DNA of 64,000 nt, taken from the NCBI RefSeq assembly GCF_000737715.1, contig NZ_JPRN01000004.1:124001-188000 (forward strand), given 5' to 3'. Position numbers and translations under genes: made by a program. Of the stretch, positions 1 through 7,707 are shown piece after piece. This DNA is from Chryseobacterium sp. JM1. GTDB lineage: Bacteria; Bacteroidota; Bacteroidia; Flavobacteriales; Weeksellaceae. The first letter of the stretch is position 1, and the number at the start of each line of letters is the position of its first letter. The notes beneath the pieces are model-generated. The model had not been told where the DNA came from. It made no database searches and saw only the letters and a list, made by a program, of their open reading frames with translations.

Positions 1-265
1 AATCTTCTTTTTTTATTTTTTTATCAATGCGGTAATACCCTTCTTTTACAAAACGTACGTCATCATTTTCCGACGCTTCTATGCTAAATTTCCCTGAAGT
101 ATCACTTACAGCACTTTTTTGACTGGTGATATTGATAATTAAAACCGGATTAATATTGGTTTTACTGTTATCTGTTACGACACCAGTCACCTGCTGCTGG
201 GAAAAAAATTCAACAGATACAAAAAGTGGAACTGCGTAAAGGCTTTGTTTAATATACGTTCTCAT
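1..265 (-). CDS. Secreted carboxypeptidase-regulatory-like domain protein (3' end beyond window)
   Basis: Partial gene; the frame is open from an ATG at 265 to the window edge, giving 88 visible residues. It starts MRTYIKQSLYAVPLFVSVEF, a basic and hydrophobic signal peptide, followed by a short beta-sandwich stretch (VTGVVTDNSKTNINPVLI, then SDTSGKFSIEA and VRFVKEGYYRIDKKI). This is the pattern of the CarboxypepD_reg-like domain found at the N-terminus of many Bacteroidota surface proteins. The start lies 6 bp after the stop of the gene at 272-1018, which has the same domain and the same ending (FIKAGYERIVKKI), so the two are probably tandem paralogs in one transcript. The function of the missing C-terminus cannot be judged. 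Confidence 0.75.
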   Translation of the reverse strand, partial: MRTYIKQSLYAVPLFVSVEFFSQQQVTGVVTDNSKTNINPVLIINITSQKSAVSDTSGKFSIEASENDDVRFVKEGYYRIDKKIKKED

Positions 266-271
266 CTGTGT

Positions 272-1018
272 TTATTTTTGGGTCTGTGGAGCACGGTAGG
301 ACGAAATTCTTGTCAGCACAAATCTTTGAAACCTGTACAGATCTGCGTCGCTGCAGAACCCATACTTCAGAATACTTTTCCGCTCGAAACCGCCTGCAAG
401 AACATAACTGATAAAATGTTCAATCTGAGGTCTCTCAATTTTCAGACTGGTAAAATAGTCATCTCCCAATGCTGAATGCAGATAGCCCATCAAATCAATA
501 TCATCCCATTTGTTCTTTACTTTTCCAATGGAGAAGCCCTGCCCTTTCGGTTGTACAAATTCTCCCGGTCTTGCTGCCAGAATCCTCGGATCCGATTTCT
601 GAGCGATATACCGATCAATGTCTTTGATGAGTTTTTCAACCTTTTTAGGACGGTTAAGGGTTTTTGCATCAATTTTCAGATCGCCTGTGAGTCCCTGTTT
701 GACTTCCACTTCAGGAATTAATATGGTTTCTCTCTTTAATGTAATATTGATGGGAGCATCTATAATCTCTTTGGAAATTTTTTTGACGATACGTTCGTAG
801 CCGGCCTTTATAAACCTGAGTTCATCCCCTGCCCTTCCGGAAACCATGAAATGTCCGTCCCGGTTGGTGACCGTTCTTTCATCCGTTCTGATATTAATGA
901 CCGTCACATCCTGAATTTCTGCACTGTCTTCAGAAATCACTTTTCCGAAAATGTAATTTTGGGCATGAATGTTAATGAAAAAAAGGGTGGTTAAAAAAAA
1001 GAGTAGTTTAAGTTTCAC
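272..1018 (-). CDS. Secreted carboxypeptidase-regulatory-like domain protein
   Basis: 248 residues from a GTG start. The frame extends upstream to a TTG at 1069, but I prefer the GTG at 1018: it puts KLKLLFFLTTLFFINIHAQ at the N-terminus as a proper signal peptide, and a promoter -7 box lies between the two candidates at 1037-1044, so a start at 1069 would precede the transcript. Residues about 20-95 form a CarboxypepD_reg-like domain (GKVISEDSAEIQDVTVINI, TNRDGHFMVS). The remainder is charged and soluble with no motif I recognise. It is probably exported to the periplasm or the outer membrane. It shares a transcript and the same N-terminal domain with the partial gene downstream. Role unknown. 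Confidence 0.75.
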   Translation of the reverse strand: MKLKLLFFLTTLFFINIHAQNYIFGKVISEDSAEIQDVTVINIRTDERTVTNRDGHFMVSGRAGDELRFIKAGYERIVKKISKEIIDAPINITLKRETILIPEVEVKQGLTGDLKIDAKTLNRPKKVEKLIKDIDRYIAQKSDPRILAARPGEFVQPKGQGFSIGKVKNKWDDIDLMGYLHSALGDDYFTSLKIERPQIEHFISYVLAGGFERKSILKYGFCSDADLYRFQRFVLTRISSYRAPQTQK

Positions 1019-1036
1019 GGACAGTTTTTTATTAAG

Positions 1037-1069
1037 CAAATCTAAAATTATTTTTAAATTAATTGACAA
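1037..1069 (-). promoter_or_regulatory. Bacteroidota-type promoter for the 272-1018 gene
   Basis: Read on the minus strand: TTG at 1069-1067, 22 nt, then TAGATTTG (1044-1037), an exact TAnnTTTG box. It lies 18 nt upstream of the GTG start and settles the choice of start codon. Confidence 0.6.
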
Positions 1070-1201
1070 GTTTAACCACAGTTAACGTGTTTTGGGATTT
1101 CTTTTTAGTTTTTGCGGATTAAACTGTTAAATCGACGCTCCAAATTGTTAAAATTTCACTTAAAAATTAGCTAACTTGCAGTCTCAATTCTAAATTCAGC
1201 A

Positions 1202-4200
1202 ATGCAAAATTCTTACACAGTGATCAATGCTTCAGCCGGGTCGGGGAAAACGTATGCCCTTGTCCAGAGGCTTTTGATGATCTGTCTCCGCTATCCCAAT
1301 CAGCAGCAGTCGATCAGGAATATTCTCGCACTGACGTTCACTAATAAGGCAGCCAATGAGATGAAGGAGAGAATTCTGTCGTGGCTGGGAAATTTTTCCG
1401 CGGACAATTTTGCAGAAAACGGAGATCTGAAAAATATTCAGAAAGCATTTGAAGCTGATGGCTTAAAAATCACGATTGATGAGCTTCATAGCCGTTCCAA
1501 AAAACTGCTGGATTATGTTCTTCACAATTATTCAACATTGAATATCGGAACGATTGACCGTTTTAATTCAAGACTGGTAAGAAGCTTTTCCTATGAATTG
1601 GGTTTAGCGAAAAATTTTAATCTTGAGATCGATGCAGAACCGTTTCTGATCGAAGCTGTGGATAAAATGCTCGACCAAATCGGTGAAAATGACAACATCT
1701 CCAATTCTTTCATGGATTATGTGGATTACAGTCTGGAAAACAACGAAAGAATCAATCTGAATAAAAGCCTTTATGATTCCGCCAAGGAGTTCGTAAAAGA
1801 TATTCACTACGAACATCTGAAAAGCAACAAAAGCTTTGATGACACGAATTACGAGAATATAAAAAATACACTCAGAAAAGAGATCGTACAGAATAAAAAG
1901 AAGTCTGCAGAGCTTGCCACACAGTCGGTAGAGCTGTTCCGGTCCAGAAATATTGAGATCGAAGATTTCGCACAGGGCAAAAACGGGATCGGAGGATTTT
2001 TTACAAAGGTTCAGGATTTTTATAACCAGAAAAGACCCGGTTTTCCGTTTCCTACCACGCAGGAAGAATCTGTAGTCAACAATTACAGAAAGGGGGCTGC
2101 TACGAAATCGAAAAGTAAAGAACCCGAAATACTGGAAATACTTGATCAACTTCTGGACAACAGGATGCAGCTGATCCTTCTTTATATTGAAACACAAAAG
2201 AAAGAAAAGATTTTATCGGCCCTTCTCCCTTTGAAGGTGAATAAAGATATTCAGGATGAATTAAAAAAAATTGAGGAAGAGAACGATCTGGTTCTGCTTT
2301 CTAAATTCAATATCCTGATCAATGAAAATCTTAAGAACGAGCCATCAGCCTTTATCTATGAGAAGGTGGGTGCACAGTTTCAGCATTTTTTCTTTGATGA
2401 ATTTCAGGATACCTCAGAATTGCAGTGGCAGAATTTTGTTCCGTTGCGGGACCACAGTGTTTCCTCGGAATACACCTCTTTTACGCTGGTAGGTGACCCC
2501 AAACAGAGTATTTACAGATTCCGTGGTGGAGAAAGTAAACTGATGCTGGACATTATCAACAAAAAGGAATTTTCGCCCAAGCAGGCAAGTCTTCTTGTTT
2601 TAAAAGATAACTGGAGAAGTGCTAAAAATATTGTACAATTCAATAATGAGTTGTATCGTTATCATTCGTTAAACTTGGAAGAGGAACACCGTAATATTTT
2701 TGGAGAAGATGCTGAACAGAGTCCAAGATCCCAGATTGACGGACGTGTAAAAGTAAGTCTGATTGAAAACCTCACGAATGAAGATTTTTATAATGACACT
2801 TCTGAAAAAATGCGGAATGATATTCAGGAAAGCCTGGATAACGGTTTTAAATTTTCAGACATTACGATTTTATGCCGGGGTAATTTTGACATTTTCAGTT
2901 ATTCTCAAAAACTGGGAAATCTGAAAGTAAAATATCGCGGAGAAGAAACCAACATTAAAACAATTTCCGACAAAGGTCTGACCCTTGAACTTTCCAACAC
3001 ATTGAAAGCAGTTATTGAATTTCTGCGATGGGAAATCAATCCAAAGAACAAGCCCAATCTGATCATGATGATGTATTATCTGAATACATTGGGAAGAATT
3101 CATATGGCTGATTTTACGCTTGAAATGAAAGAAGTTCTGGAACTTGAAACGCATGAGGAAATACTTCAATTCATCCAGAATACCTATTCATTAACACTGA
3201 AACAGGAAAACTTCCCAAGATTCAACCTGTATAATTTTGTGGAATATTACATCAATGAATTCGCAGTAGAGAATAAGGAGACGGATTTCCTACTGAATTT
3301 CCTGGAAATGCTTTTCAATTTTACACAAAATGCAGGAGCCAGCACAAAAGAGTTTCTAAAATATTGGGATGAAGAAGCTTCAGCCTATACGATTCAGGCT
3401 TCAGAAAATATTGATGCGGTTCAGATCATGACGATCCACAAATCAAAGGGGCTGGAATTCCCGATTATATTTATTCCGATGATGAATAAAAACCGGGACA
3501 GTGAATTTACGAACTGGTTTGATACGAATAATGATGATGCTTTGAAATCGGTCAATATTAATCAGTTTAGTAAAAACCTTGAAGTCTATGATCAGGAAAT
3601 CGAGGCTTTCAACAAAAAGAATTCCTACAAAAACCTCATCGATAGGTTATGCCTTCAGTATGTCGCTACGACACGTCCTGTAGAGCAGCTGTTTTTCTAT
3701 CTTCAGAAAGCAAATAAGACTTCCAATAATCTTGAACTGCTGGAATTTTTCAACGGAAAAAATACCGAAGGAGCTGATGAATTTGATCTGTATGAAGTTC
3801 GTCCTGAAATGCTGAAAAAGCATTCTAAAGATAAAACATCATTATTTAAGACCAAGGATATTCAAAACCTTAAAAATATTAATGAAAACAGGTCTTCTAT
3901 AAAAATTGCTACGCCATCTAAAAACTATCAGGTACGGAATGAAAAGGTAAGGATCGGGCTTTTCGTGCATGAATTACTATCAAAAATCAATACAGAGAAA
4001 GATACGGCCAAAGTTCTGGAAAGTTACGTACTTGACGGACAGATTACGCGGGAGGAGAAAGATGAAATTCAGGAAACCCTGATTCAGATCATTCAGAAAT
4101 ATGCGGAGTTTTTTGATGAGAAGTGGGAAGTGATCAATGAAAAAGATATTATGATTTCGGACAGAGGTCAAAGCCATATTTTCAGACCGGACCGTATTCT

Positions 4201-4342
4201 AAAGAGCGATGAAGGTTATATTATTGTCGACTTTAAAACCGGTGAACAGACAGAAAAAAACGAACACCAGATTGAAAGGTATAAAAATATCCTGGAAAGC
4301 CTGGGAAGAAAGGTCTTAAAGACGCAGCTTATTTATCTGTAA
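1202..4342 (+). CDS. AddA/RecB-type UvrD-family helicase with C-terminal nuclease
   Basis: 1046 residues, cytoplasmic. It is a superfamily 1A DNA helicase: Walker A ASAGSGKTY (about residues 10-18), motif Ia LTFTNKAANEMKERI, Walker B DEFQD at 399-403, motif III VGDPKQSIYRFRGG near 430-445, motif V MTIHKSKGLEFPIIF near 743, motif VI YVATTRP near 820. The C-terminus carries a PD-(D/E)XK nuclease core (RPDRIL, then IIVDFKTG, about 995-1015). Helicase plus nuclease in this order is the AddA/RecB arrangement used in double-strand break end processing and recombination. The usual partner, an AddB-type nuclease or RecC, is not adjacent and must be elsewhere if present. The gene stands alone on the plus strand and is followed by the DnaA-box cluster starting 7 bp after its stop. 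Confidence 0.9.
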   Translation: MQNSYTVINASAGSGKTYALVQRLLMICLRYPNQQQSIRNILALTFTNKAANEMKERILSWLGNFSADNFAENGDLKNIQKAFEADGLKITIDELHSRSKKLLDYVLHNYSTLNIGTIDRFNSRLVRSFSYELGLAKNFNLEIDAEPFLIEAVDKMLDQIGENDNISNSFMDYVDYSLENNERINLNKSLYDSAKEFVKDIHYEHLKSNKSFDDTNYENIKNTLRKEIVQNKKKSAELATQSVELFRSRNIEIEDFAQGKNGIGGFFTKVQDFYNQKRPGFPFPTTQEESVVNNYRKGAATKSKSKEPEILEILDQLLDNRMQLILLYIETQKKEKILSALLPLKVNKDIQDELKKIEEENDLVLLSKFNILINENLKNEPSAFIYEKVGAQFQHFFFDEFQDTSELQWQNFVPLRDHSVSSEYTSFTLVGDPKQSIYRFRGGESKLMLDIINKKEFSPKQASLLVLKDNWRSAKNIVQFNNELYRYHSLNLEEEHRNIFGEDAEQSPRSQIDGRVKVSLIENLTNEDFYNDTSEKMRNDIQESLDNGFKFSDITILCRGNFDIFSYSQKLGNLKVKYRGEETNIKTISDKGLTLELSNTLKAVIEFLRWEINPKNKPNLIMMMYYLNTLGRIHMADFTLEMKEVLELETHEEILQFIQNTYSLTLKQENFPRFNLYNFVEYYINEFAVENKETDFLLNFLEMLFNFTQNAGASTKEFLKYWDEEASAYTIQASENIDAVQIMTIHKSKGLEFPIIFIPMMNKNRDSEFTNWFDTNNDDALKSVNINQFSKNLEVYDQEIEAFNKKNSYKNLIDRLCLQYVATTRPVEQLFFYLQKANKTSNNLELLEFFNGKNTEGADEFDLYEVRPEMLKKHSKDKTSLFKTKDIQNLKNINENRSSIKIATPSKNYQVRNEKVRIGLFVHELLSKINTEKDTAKVLESYVLDGQITREEKDEIQETLIQIIQKYAEFFDEKWEVINEKDIMISDRGQSHIFRPDRILKSDEGYIIVDFKTGEQTEKNEHQIERYKNILESLGRKVLKTQLIYL

Positions 4343-4348
4343 AATAGG

Positions 4349-4509
4349 TTTTCCACAAAGTTTTCCACAATACAGTGTTGATAACTTCAAAATAGTCAAT
4401 TAATATACTGATTAACAAATCAATATAATTAGCAAAAAAGAAAATATATTCTTCATAATTGTAGATAAATCCTGAAAATCACTGTGGATAACTTTGCATC
4501 TTATCAACA
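4349..4509. other. Cluster of five DnaA-box-like 9-mers around an AT-rich core (candidate origin or DnaA-binding locus)
   Basis: TTTTCCACA at 4349-4357 and 4361-4369; TGTTGATAA (reverse of TTATCAACA) at 4376-4384; TGTGGATAA (reverse of the perfect box TTATCCACA) at 4483-4491; TTATCAACA at 4501-4509. One is a perfect DnaA box and four have one mismatch to TTATNCACA with C at position 5. The 98 bp between the third and fourth boxes are very AT-rich, like a DNA unwinding element. Against an origin: nearly all genes for the next 20 kb to the right are on the minus strand, which would be head-on to a fork leaving this site. Confidence 0.45.
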
Positions 4510-4588
4510 TTGTCAGATTATATGTAAAACTTGGAGAGCAGCTAAAGTTTTTTTTAATACAAAGAAAATTACAACCCTATTCGATAAA

Positions 4589-5100
4589 ATTAACCACGGA
4601 TGACACAGATTTTCACAGATGTTTATGTTATCAGACTGCTTGATCTGTATAATTTGCGAGAAAAAAATCAAACCATTAAGAACCAGTTAAGCTTTTAAGA
4701 ATATTAAGTTTGTGCTTCGCTTTAAGACGTACAACTTAAAAAATCAAATGATTTTATCTTAACTAACCTTACTCCCTTTATTGATCTTAATGTTTTAAAA
4801 ACCGTACAATGAGAATCTGAGAAAGGAAAAAATCACAACTTGATTTGAAGTGAAATTTTGAAATTAACCAAGGATGACACAGATTTTCACAGATGTTTAC
4901 GTTGATCAGACTGCTTGACCTGCATAATCTGCGAAAAAAAATCAAACCAATAAGAACCAGTTAAGCTTTTAAGAATATTAAGTTTGTGCTTCGCTTTAAG
5001 ACGTACAACTTAAAAAATCAAATGATTTTATCTTAACTAACCTTACTTCACTCGTCTTAATGTTTCAAAAAGCGTACAATGAGAATCTGAGAAAGGAAAT
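4589..5100. repeat. Tandem duplication of a 240-bp non-coding unit
   Basis: Copy 1 spans about 4589-4830 and copy 2 about 4863-5100, with a period of 270-274 bp and a 30-bp unrelated spacer. Both begin ATTAACCA, contain GACACAGATTTTCACAGATG, a long conserved middle (AAGAACCAGTTAAGCTTTTA onward), a small hairpin AAAATCAAATGATTTT, and end TGAGAATCTGAGAAAGGAAA. They differ by scattered substitutions and a 4-bp indel near the 3' end. No coding potential is visible. Confidence 0.85.
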
Positions 5101-5167
5101 ACTATTACAAACAATATTTTTTGGCTAAAAAATTTTAAAGATTGTAAAAAGCATGTTTTACATAAAG

Positions 5168-5200
5168 AAACCTTATAGGTTTTGAAAACCTATAAGGTTT
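5168..5200. repeat. Perfect 33-nt palindrome
   Basis: Arms AAACCTTATAGGTTTT and AAAACCTATAAGGTTT pair over 16 bp around a single G. There is no U-tract and no gene ends within 80 bp, so it is more like a REP-type or protein-binding dyad than a terminator. Confidence 0.7.
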
Positions 5201-5280
5201 GATGGTATGTATTTTTTATTTTACTCCGTAAGTTTTGAAATTGATCTACATTACCCCCATTTGATGTTCAGTAAAAACAA

Positions 5281-5315
5281 AACCGCCCGGCCGTTCTTCG
5301 AACGGCCGGGCGGTT
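5281..5315 (-). terminator. Strong intrinsic terminator of the ferritin gene
   Basis: GC-rich stem AACCGCCCGGCCGTT / AACGGCCGGGCGGTT with a 5-nt loop, followed on the minus strand by TTTTGTTTTT. It starts 17 bp after the ferritin stop. Confidence 0.85.
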
Positions 5316-5332
5316 TCTATCTTTTCTATTAA

Positions 5333-5842
5333 TTAAGCTGTTGTAGCCGGTACAAAAACTCTTTGAGACAATTCCTGGTCAAAAAGATATAATGCAGATG
5401 GATTGTCGCAAACCATCTTGATTTTTGTAACGTACTGTGAAGCGCTGGCTTCTTCCTCTACCTGCTCGTTGATGAACCACTGCATGAAAGATGTCGTTGC
5501 AAAATCACCTTCGTCGTTTGCATTTTTTACGATGTTGAAGATGCTTCTTGTTACTTTTTTCTCGTGCTCCAATGCTTTTTCGAAGATATCCGTTGCATTT
5601 TCGAATTCATGAGGAGGTTTTGCAATTTCTCCGATGATGATTTCTCCGCCTACGTCATTTAAAAAGTCAAACATTTTATCTGCGTGCATCAATTCTTCTT
5701 TGCTCTGAACTCTGAAATAATTCGCAATACCATCAAGATCTTTTCCTGAGAACCAGGCAGACATGGAAAGGTAATATTGTGCGGCATATTGTTCGTGAGC
5801 TATCTGTTCGTTAATTAACGTTGCAATTTTTTCGCTGATCAT
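5333..5842 (-). CDS. ftnA: Non-heme ferritin
   Basis: 169 residues, the normal length for bacterial ferritin A. It oxidises Fe2+ and stores ferric iron inside a 24-subunit shell in the cytoplasm. The ferroxidase ligands are all in place with E. coli FtnA numbering: E17 (AHEQY), E50 and H53 (KEELMHAD), E94 (LEHEKK), Q127 and E130 (NEQVEEE), with Y24 nearby. No haem-binding Met of bacterioferritin type is evident. It is a single-gene unit, with a good promoter at 5860-5891 and its own terminator. No iron-responsive operator is obvious in front of it. Confidence 0.95.
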   Translation of the reverse strand: MISEKIATLINEQIAHEQYAAQYYLSMSAWFSGKDLDGIANYFRVQSKEELMHADKMFDFLNDVGGEIIIGEIAKPPHEFENATDIFEKALEHEKKVTRSIFNIVKNANDEGDFATTSFMQWFINEQVEEEASASQYVTKIKMVCDNPSALYLFDQELSQRVFVPATTA

Positions 5843-5859
5843 AAGTATAAATTTATATT

Positions 5860-5891
5860 CAAAAATAAGGAATAAAAGCCCGACATCAAAA
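5860..5891 (-). promoter_or_regulatory. Promoter of the ferritin gene
   Basis: On the minus strand TTTTG (5891-5887), 19 nt, then TATTTTTG (5867-5860), an exact TAnnTTTG with ideal spacing, 17 nt before the ATG. Confidence 0.75.
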
Positions 5892-5914
5892 GTTTTAATG
5901 AAATTTAATACAAA

Positions 5915-5938
5915 AAGGACGGGTATTTCCCCGTCCTT
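5915..5938 (-). terminator. Terminator of the Spy-like gene
   Basis: Stem AAGGACGGG / CCCGTCCTT with a short loop; the minus strand continues TTTTTGTATT. It lies 31 bp after the stop at 5969, between that gene and the ferritin promoter. Confidence 0.75.
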
Positions 5939-5968
5939 CTCACATTAAAAAATCAAAATTATGAACTC

Positions 5969-6418
5969 TTATTTAGCTTCCGGAGCTTCCGTGTTCATAG
6001 GCTTCTTCATCATTTTTCTATCCTTCATTGCGGTCTTTCTCTGCTCCATTTTAGCTTTTCTGTCAGCCTGCCATTTATCATACTGATCAGGGGTAAGAAT
6101 CTTCTTCATATCGGCATCCATCTGAGCTCTTTTAGCTTTCATATCCTCCATTTTTGCCTGTCTTACTTCTTTATTTTTATCGAAGTCAGCTTTCATTTCA
6201 GACTTTCTTTTTTCATGAAGGCTTTTTATCTGTGCTACCTGAGAATCGTTCAGATTCAGATCTTTTTTCATCTCATCAAGATGCTCCTGATGCTTCTGCT
6301 CCATTTTCTGATGCATCTCTGCTCTTCTTGCTTCTTTGTCCTGTGGAGTTGTTGTCTGCTGCGCCATGGCAAGACCTCCTATTCCGATAAATGCTATTGC
6401 TAAAACTAATTTTTTCAT
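5969..6418 (-). CDS. Periplasmic Spy/CpxP-like protein
   Basis: 149 residues with signal peptide MKKLVLAIAFIGIGGLAMAQ. The mature part is almost entirely charged helix rich in Lys, Met, Asp and Glu. It carries two LTxxQ-like motifs, LNDSQVAQIKSLHEKRKSEM near residue 56 and LTPDQYDKWQADRK near 109, as in the Spy/CpxP fold of periplasmic chaperones and stress sensors. The spacing of the two motifs fits one such domain. The C-terminal tail (MMKKPMNTEAPEAK) is disordered. Bacteroidota encode many such proteins; a chaperone or metal-binding role is a family inference only. It is monocistronic with its own terminator; I saw no convincing promoter box. Confidence 0.75.
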   Translation of the reverse strand: MKKLVLAIAFIGIGGLAMAQQTTTPQDKEARRAEMHQKMEQKHQEHLDEMKKDLNLNDSQVAQIKSLHEKRKSEMKADFDKNKEVRQAKMEDMKAKRAQMDADMKKILTPDQYDKWQADRKAKMEQRKTAMKDRKMMKKPMNTEAPEAK

Positions 6419-6542
6419 CTTAAAAAATATTTAATTAATTGTTATACATATCTTTGATTATTAGTTAAAAGATAAGTTAAACCTAAATATTCATAAAAAA
6501 TGTTAAATTATAGTATTAAAATAATAAAATTGAAAAATAAAA

Positions 6543-6568
6543 AAGGACAGATCCTAAAACCTGTCCTT
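6543..6568 (-). terminator. Terminator of the FRG-repeat protein gene
   Basis: Stem AAGGACAG / CTGTCCTT; the minus strand continues TTTTTTATTTTT. It begins 29 bp after the stop at 6597. Confidence 0.75.
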
Positions 6569-6596
6569 CACACCACTTAAATATAATATATGAAAA

Positions 6597-7568
6597 TTAT
6601 TTACTGCTTACCAGACTGCCTCTGAAACCACCTCCATTGCTGTTTTGTGATCTTGAAGGCTGACTTTCAGATCTGGAGCTTCCCCCATTTCCTCTGAATC
6701 CTCCACTGTTATTTTCTCTTCGGGGAGCACTTTCTCTTTTTACTTCACCGCTTCCTCTGAAGCCTCCATTATTTCCAAATCCTCTTGTTCCGCTATTTTC
6801 AGAACTCCCTCTGAAACCACCGTTATTTCTTTCTCTATTGGTTTCGTTACGGAAACCTCCTGAATTTTCAGATCTTCTGTCATTATTTCCAGCCTGATTT
6901 CTGAAACCTCCGGTATTACTGCCGTCTCTTACCGGTCCTCTGAATCCGTTATTTGGTCGGTCGCTGGTTCTGATCACATTGAAGGTTGGGTTATCCATTC
7001 TTCTGAATCTTGCTCTGTCTACCCTGTATACGTTGATATTTACATTTCTGTATCGTGGCATTACGGAATATCTTGGCGTGTAATACGTTCTTCTGTAATT
7101 CTGAAAGTAAACGATCGGGCTTGATCCACGGTAATAATTGTTTTGGAAAACAACAAACACCCTTGGTCCTAAAATTCTTTCCAGTGCGTAGAATCTGTCA
7201 TAGTACCATCTGTCCGGATTATATCTGTAAAAATTATCCCATGTAGAGAAACTTACATACAAATTATTCAGACTCATGATCTGATCCATCTGCCAGCGGT
7301 TCAGTCTGTTTTCTCTAAAGAAGACATTCCAGTTGATATTGGTGATACTGTTTCTGTAATCATTGTAATATCCCTGATAGTAATCGCCTGGGTAATAGTC
7401 CTGAGGATAGTTGTAATAATAATCGTCCGGGAAATAATTTCTGTCATCTTCATCGGAATAACCAACGTTCTGGTAATATCCGTCATCTCCCCATCCGTTA
7501 TTTGGATACTGCTGGGCGGAAGACAAAGCTGCCAGTCCCAAGGCAAATCCCAAAAGTATTTTTTTCAT
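6597..7568 (-). CDS. Secreted Tyr-rich protein with GGFRG repeats, function unknown
   Basis: 323 residues in three parts. Residues 1-18 are a signal peptide (MKKILLGFALGLAALSSA). Residues about 20-75 are dominated by Tyr, Asp, Asn and Pro (YYYNYPQDYYPGDYY). The middle (about 75-200) is a globular-looking, aromatic and Arg-rich region (WNVFFRENRLNRWQMDQIM, WYYDRFYALERILGPRVF). The rest is a low-complexity tail with about eight GGFR(G/N) units separated by Ser, Asn, Arg and Gly. I recognise no enzyme motif. Gly/Phe/Arg tails of this kind suggest adhesion, self-assembly or RNA binding, but the signal peptide places it outside the cytoplasm. It is monocistronic. The function is open. Confidence 0.65.
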   Translation of the reverse strand: MKKILLGFALGLAALSSAQQYPNNGWGDDGYYQNVGYSDEDDRNYFPDDYYYNYPQDYYPGDYYQGYYNDYRNSITNINWNVFFRENRLNRWQMDQIMSLNNLYVSFSTWDNFYRYNPDRWYYDRFYALERILGPRVFVVFQNNYYRGSSPIVYFQNYRRTYYTPRYSVMPRYRNVNINVYRVDRARFRRMDNPTFNVIRTSDRPNNGFRGPVRDGSNTGGFRNQAGNNDRRSENSGGFRNETNRERNNGGFRGSSENSGTRGFGNNGGFRGSGEVKRESAPRRENNSGGFRGNGGSSRSESQPSRSQNSNGGGFRGSLVSSK

Positions 7569-7636
7569 CTCTATAGTCGTTAATTGGTTAGTATATAGTA
7601 GAATATCTCTATTCTATCTTTTGGATGTAAATAAAA

Positions 7637-7670
7637 AAAAGAAGTTAAATCCTAAGATCAAACTTCTTTT
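7637..7670 (-). terminator. Terminator of malQ
   Basis: Stem AAAAGAAGTT / AACTTCTTTT with a 14-nt loop; the minus strand continues TTTTATTT. It is 38 bp after the malQ stop. Confidence 0.65.
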
Positions 7671-7707
7671 AATTTATTATTAACTAACTGATAATCAAAT
7701 GTTAAAT

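Larger units (their letters stand above)
4343..5332. other. Gene-free 990-bp gap with DnaA boxes and repeats
   Basis: No open frame here looks like a gene. In order the stretch holds a cluster of five DnaA-box-like 9-mers (4349-4509), two tandem copies of a 240-bp unit (4589-5100), a perfect 33-nt palindrome (5168-5200), and the terminator of the ferritin gene (5281-5315). Confidence 0.8.
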
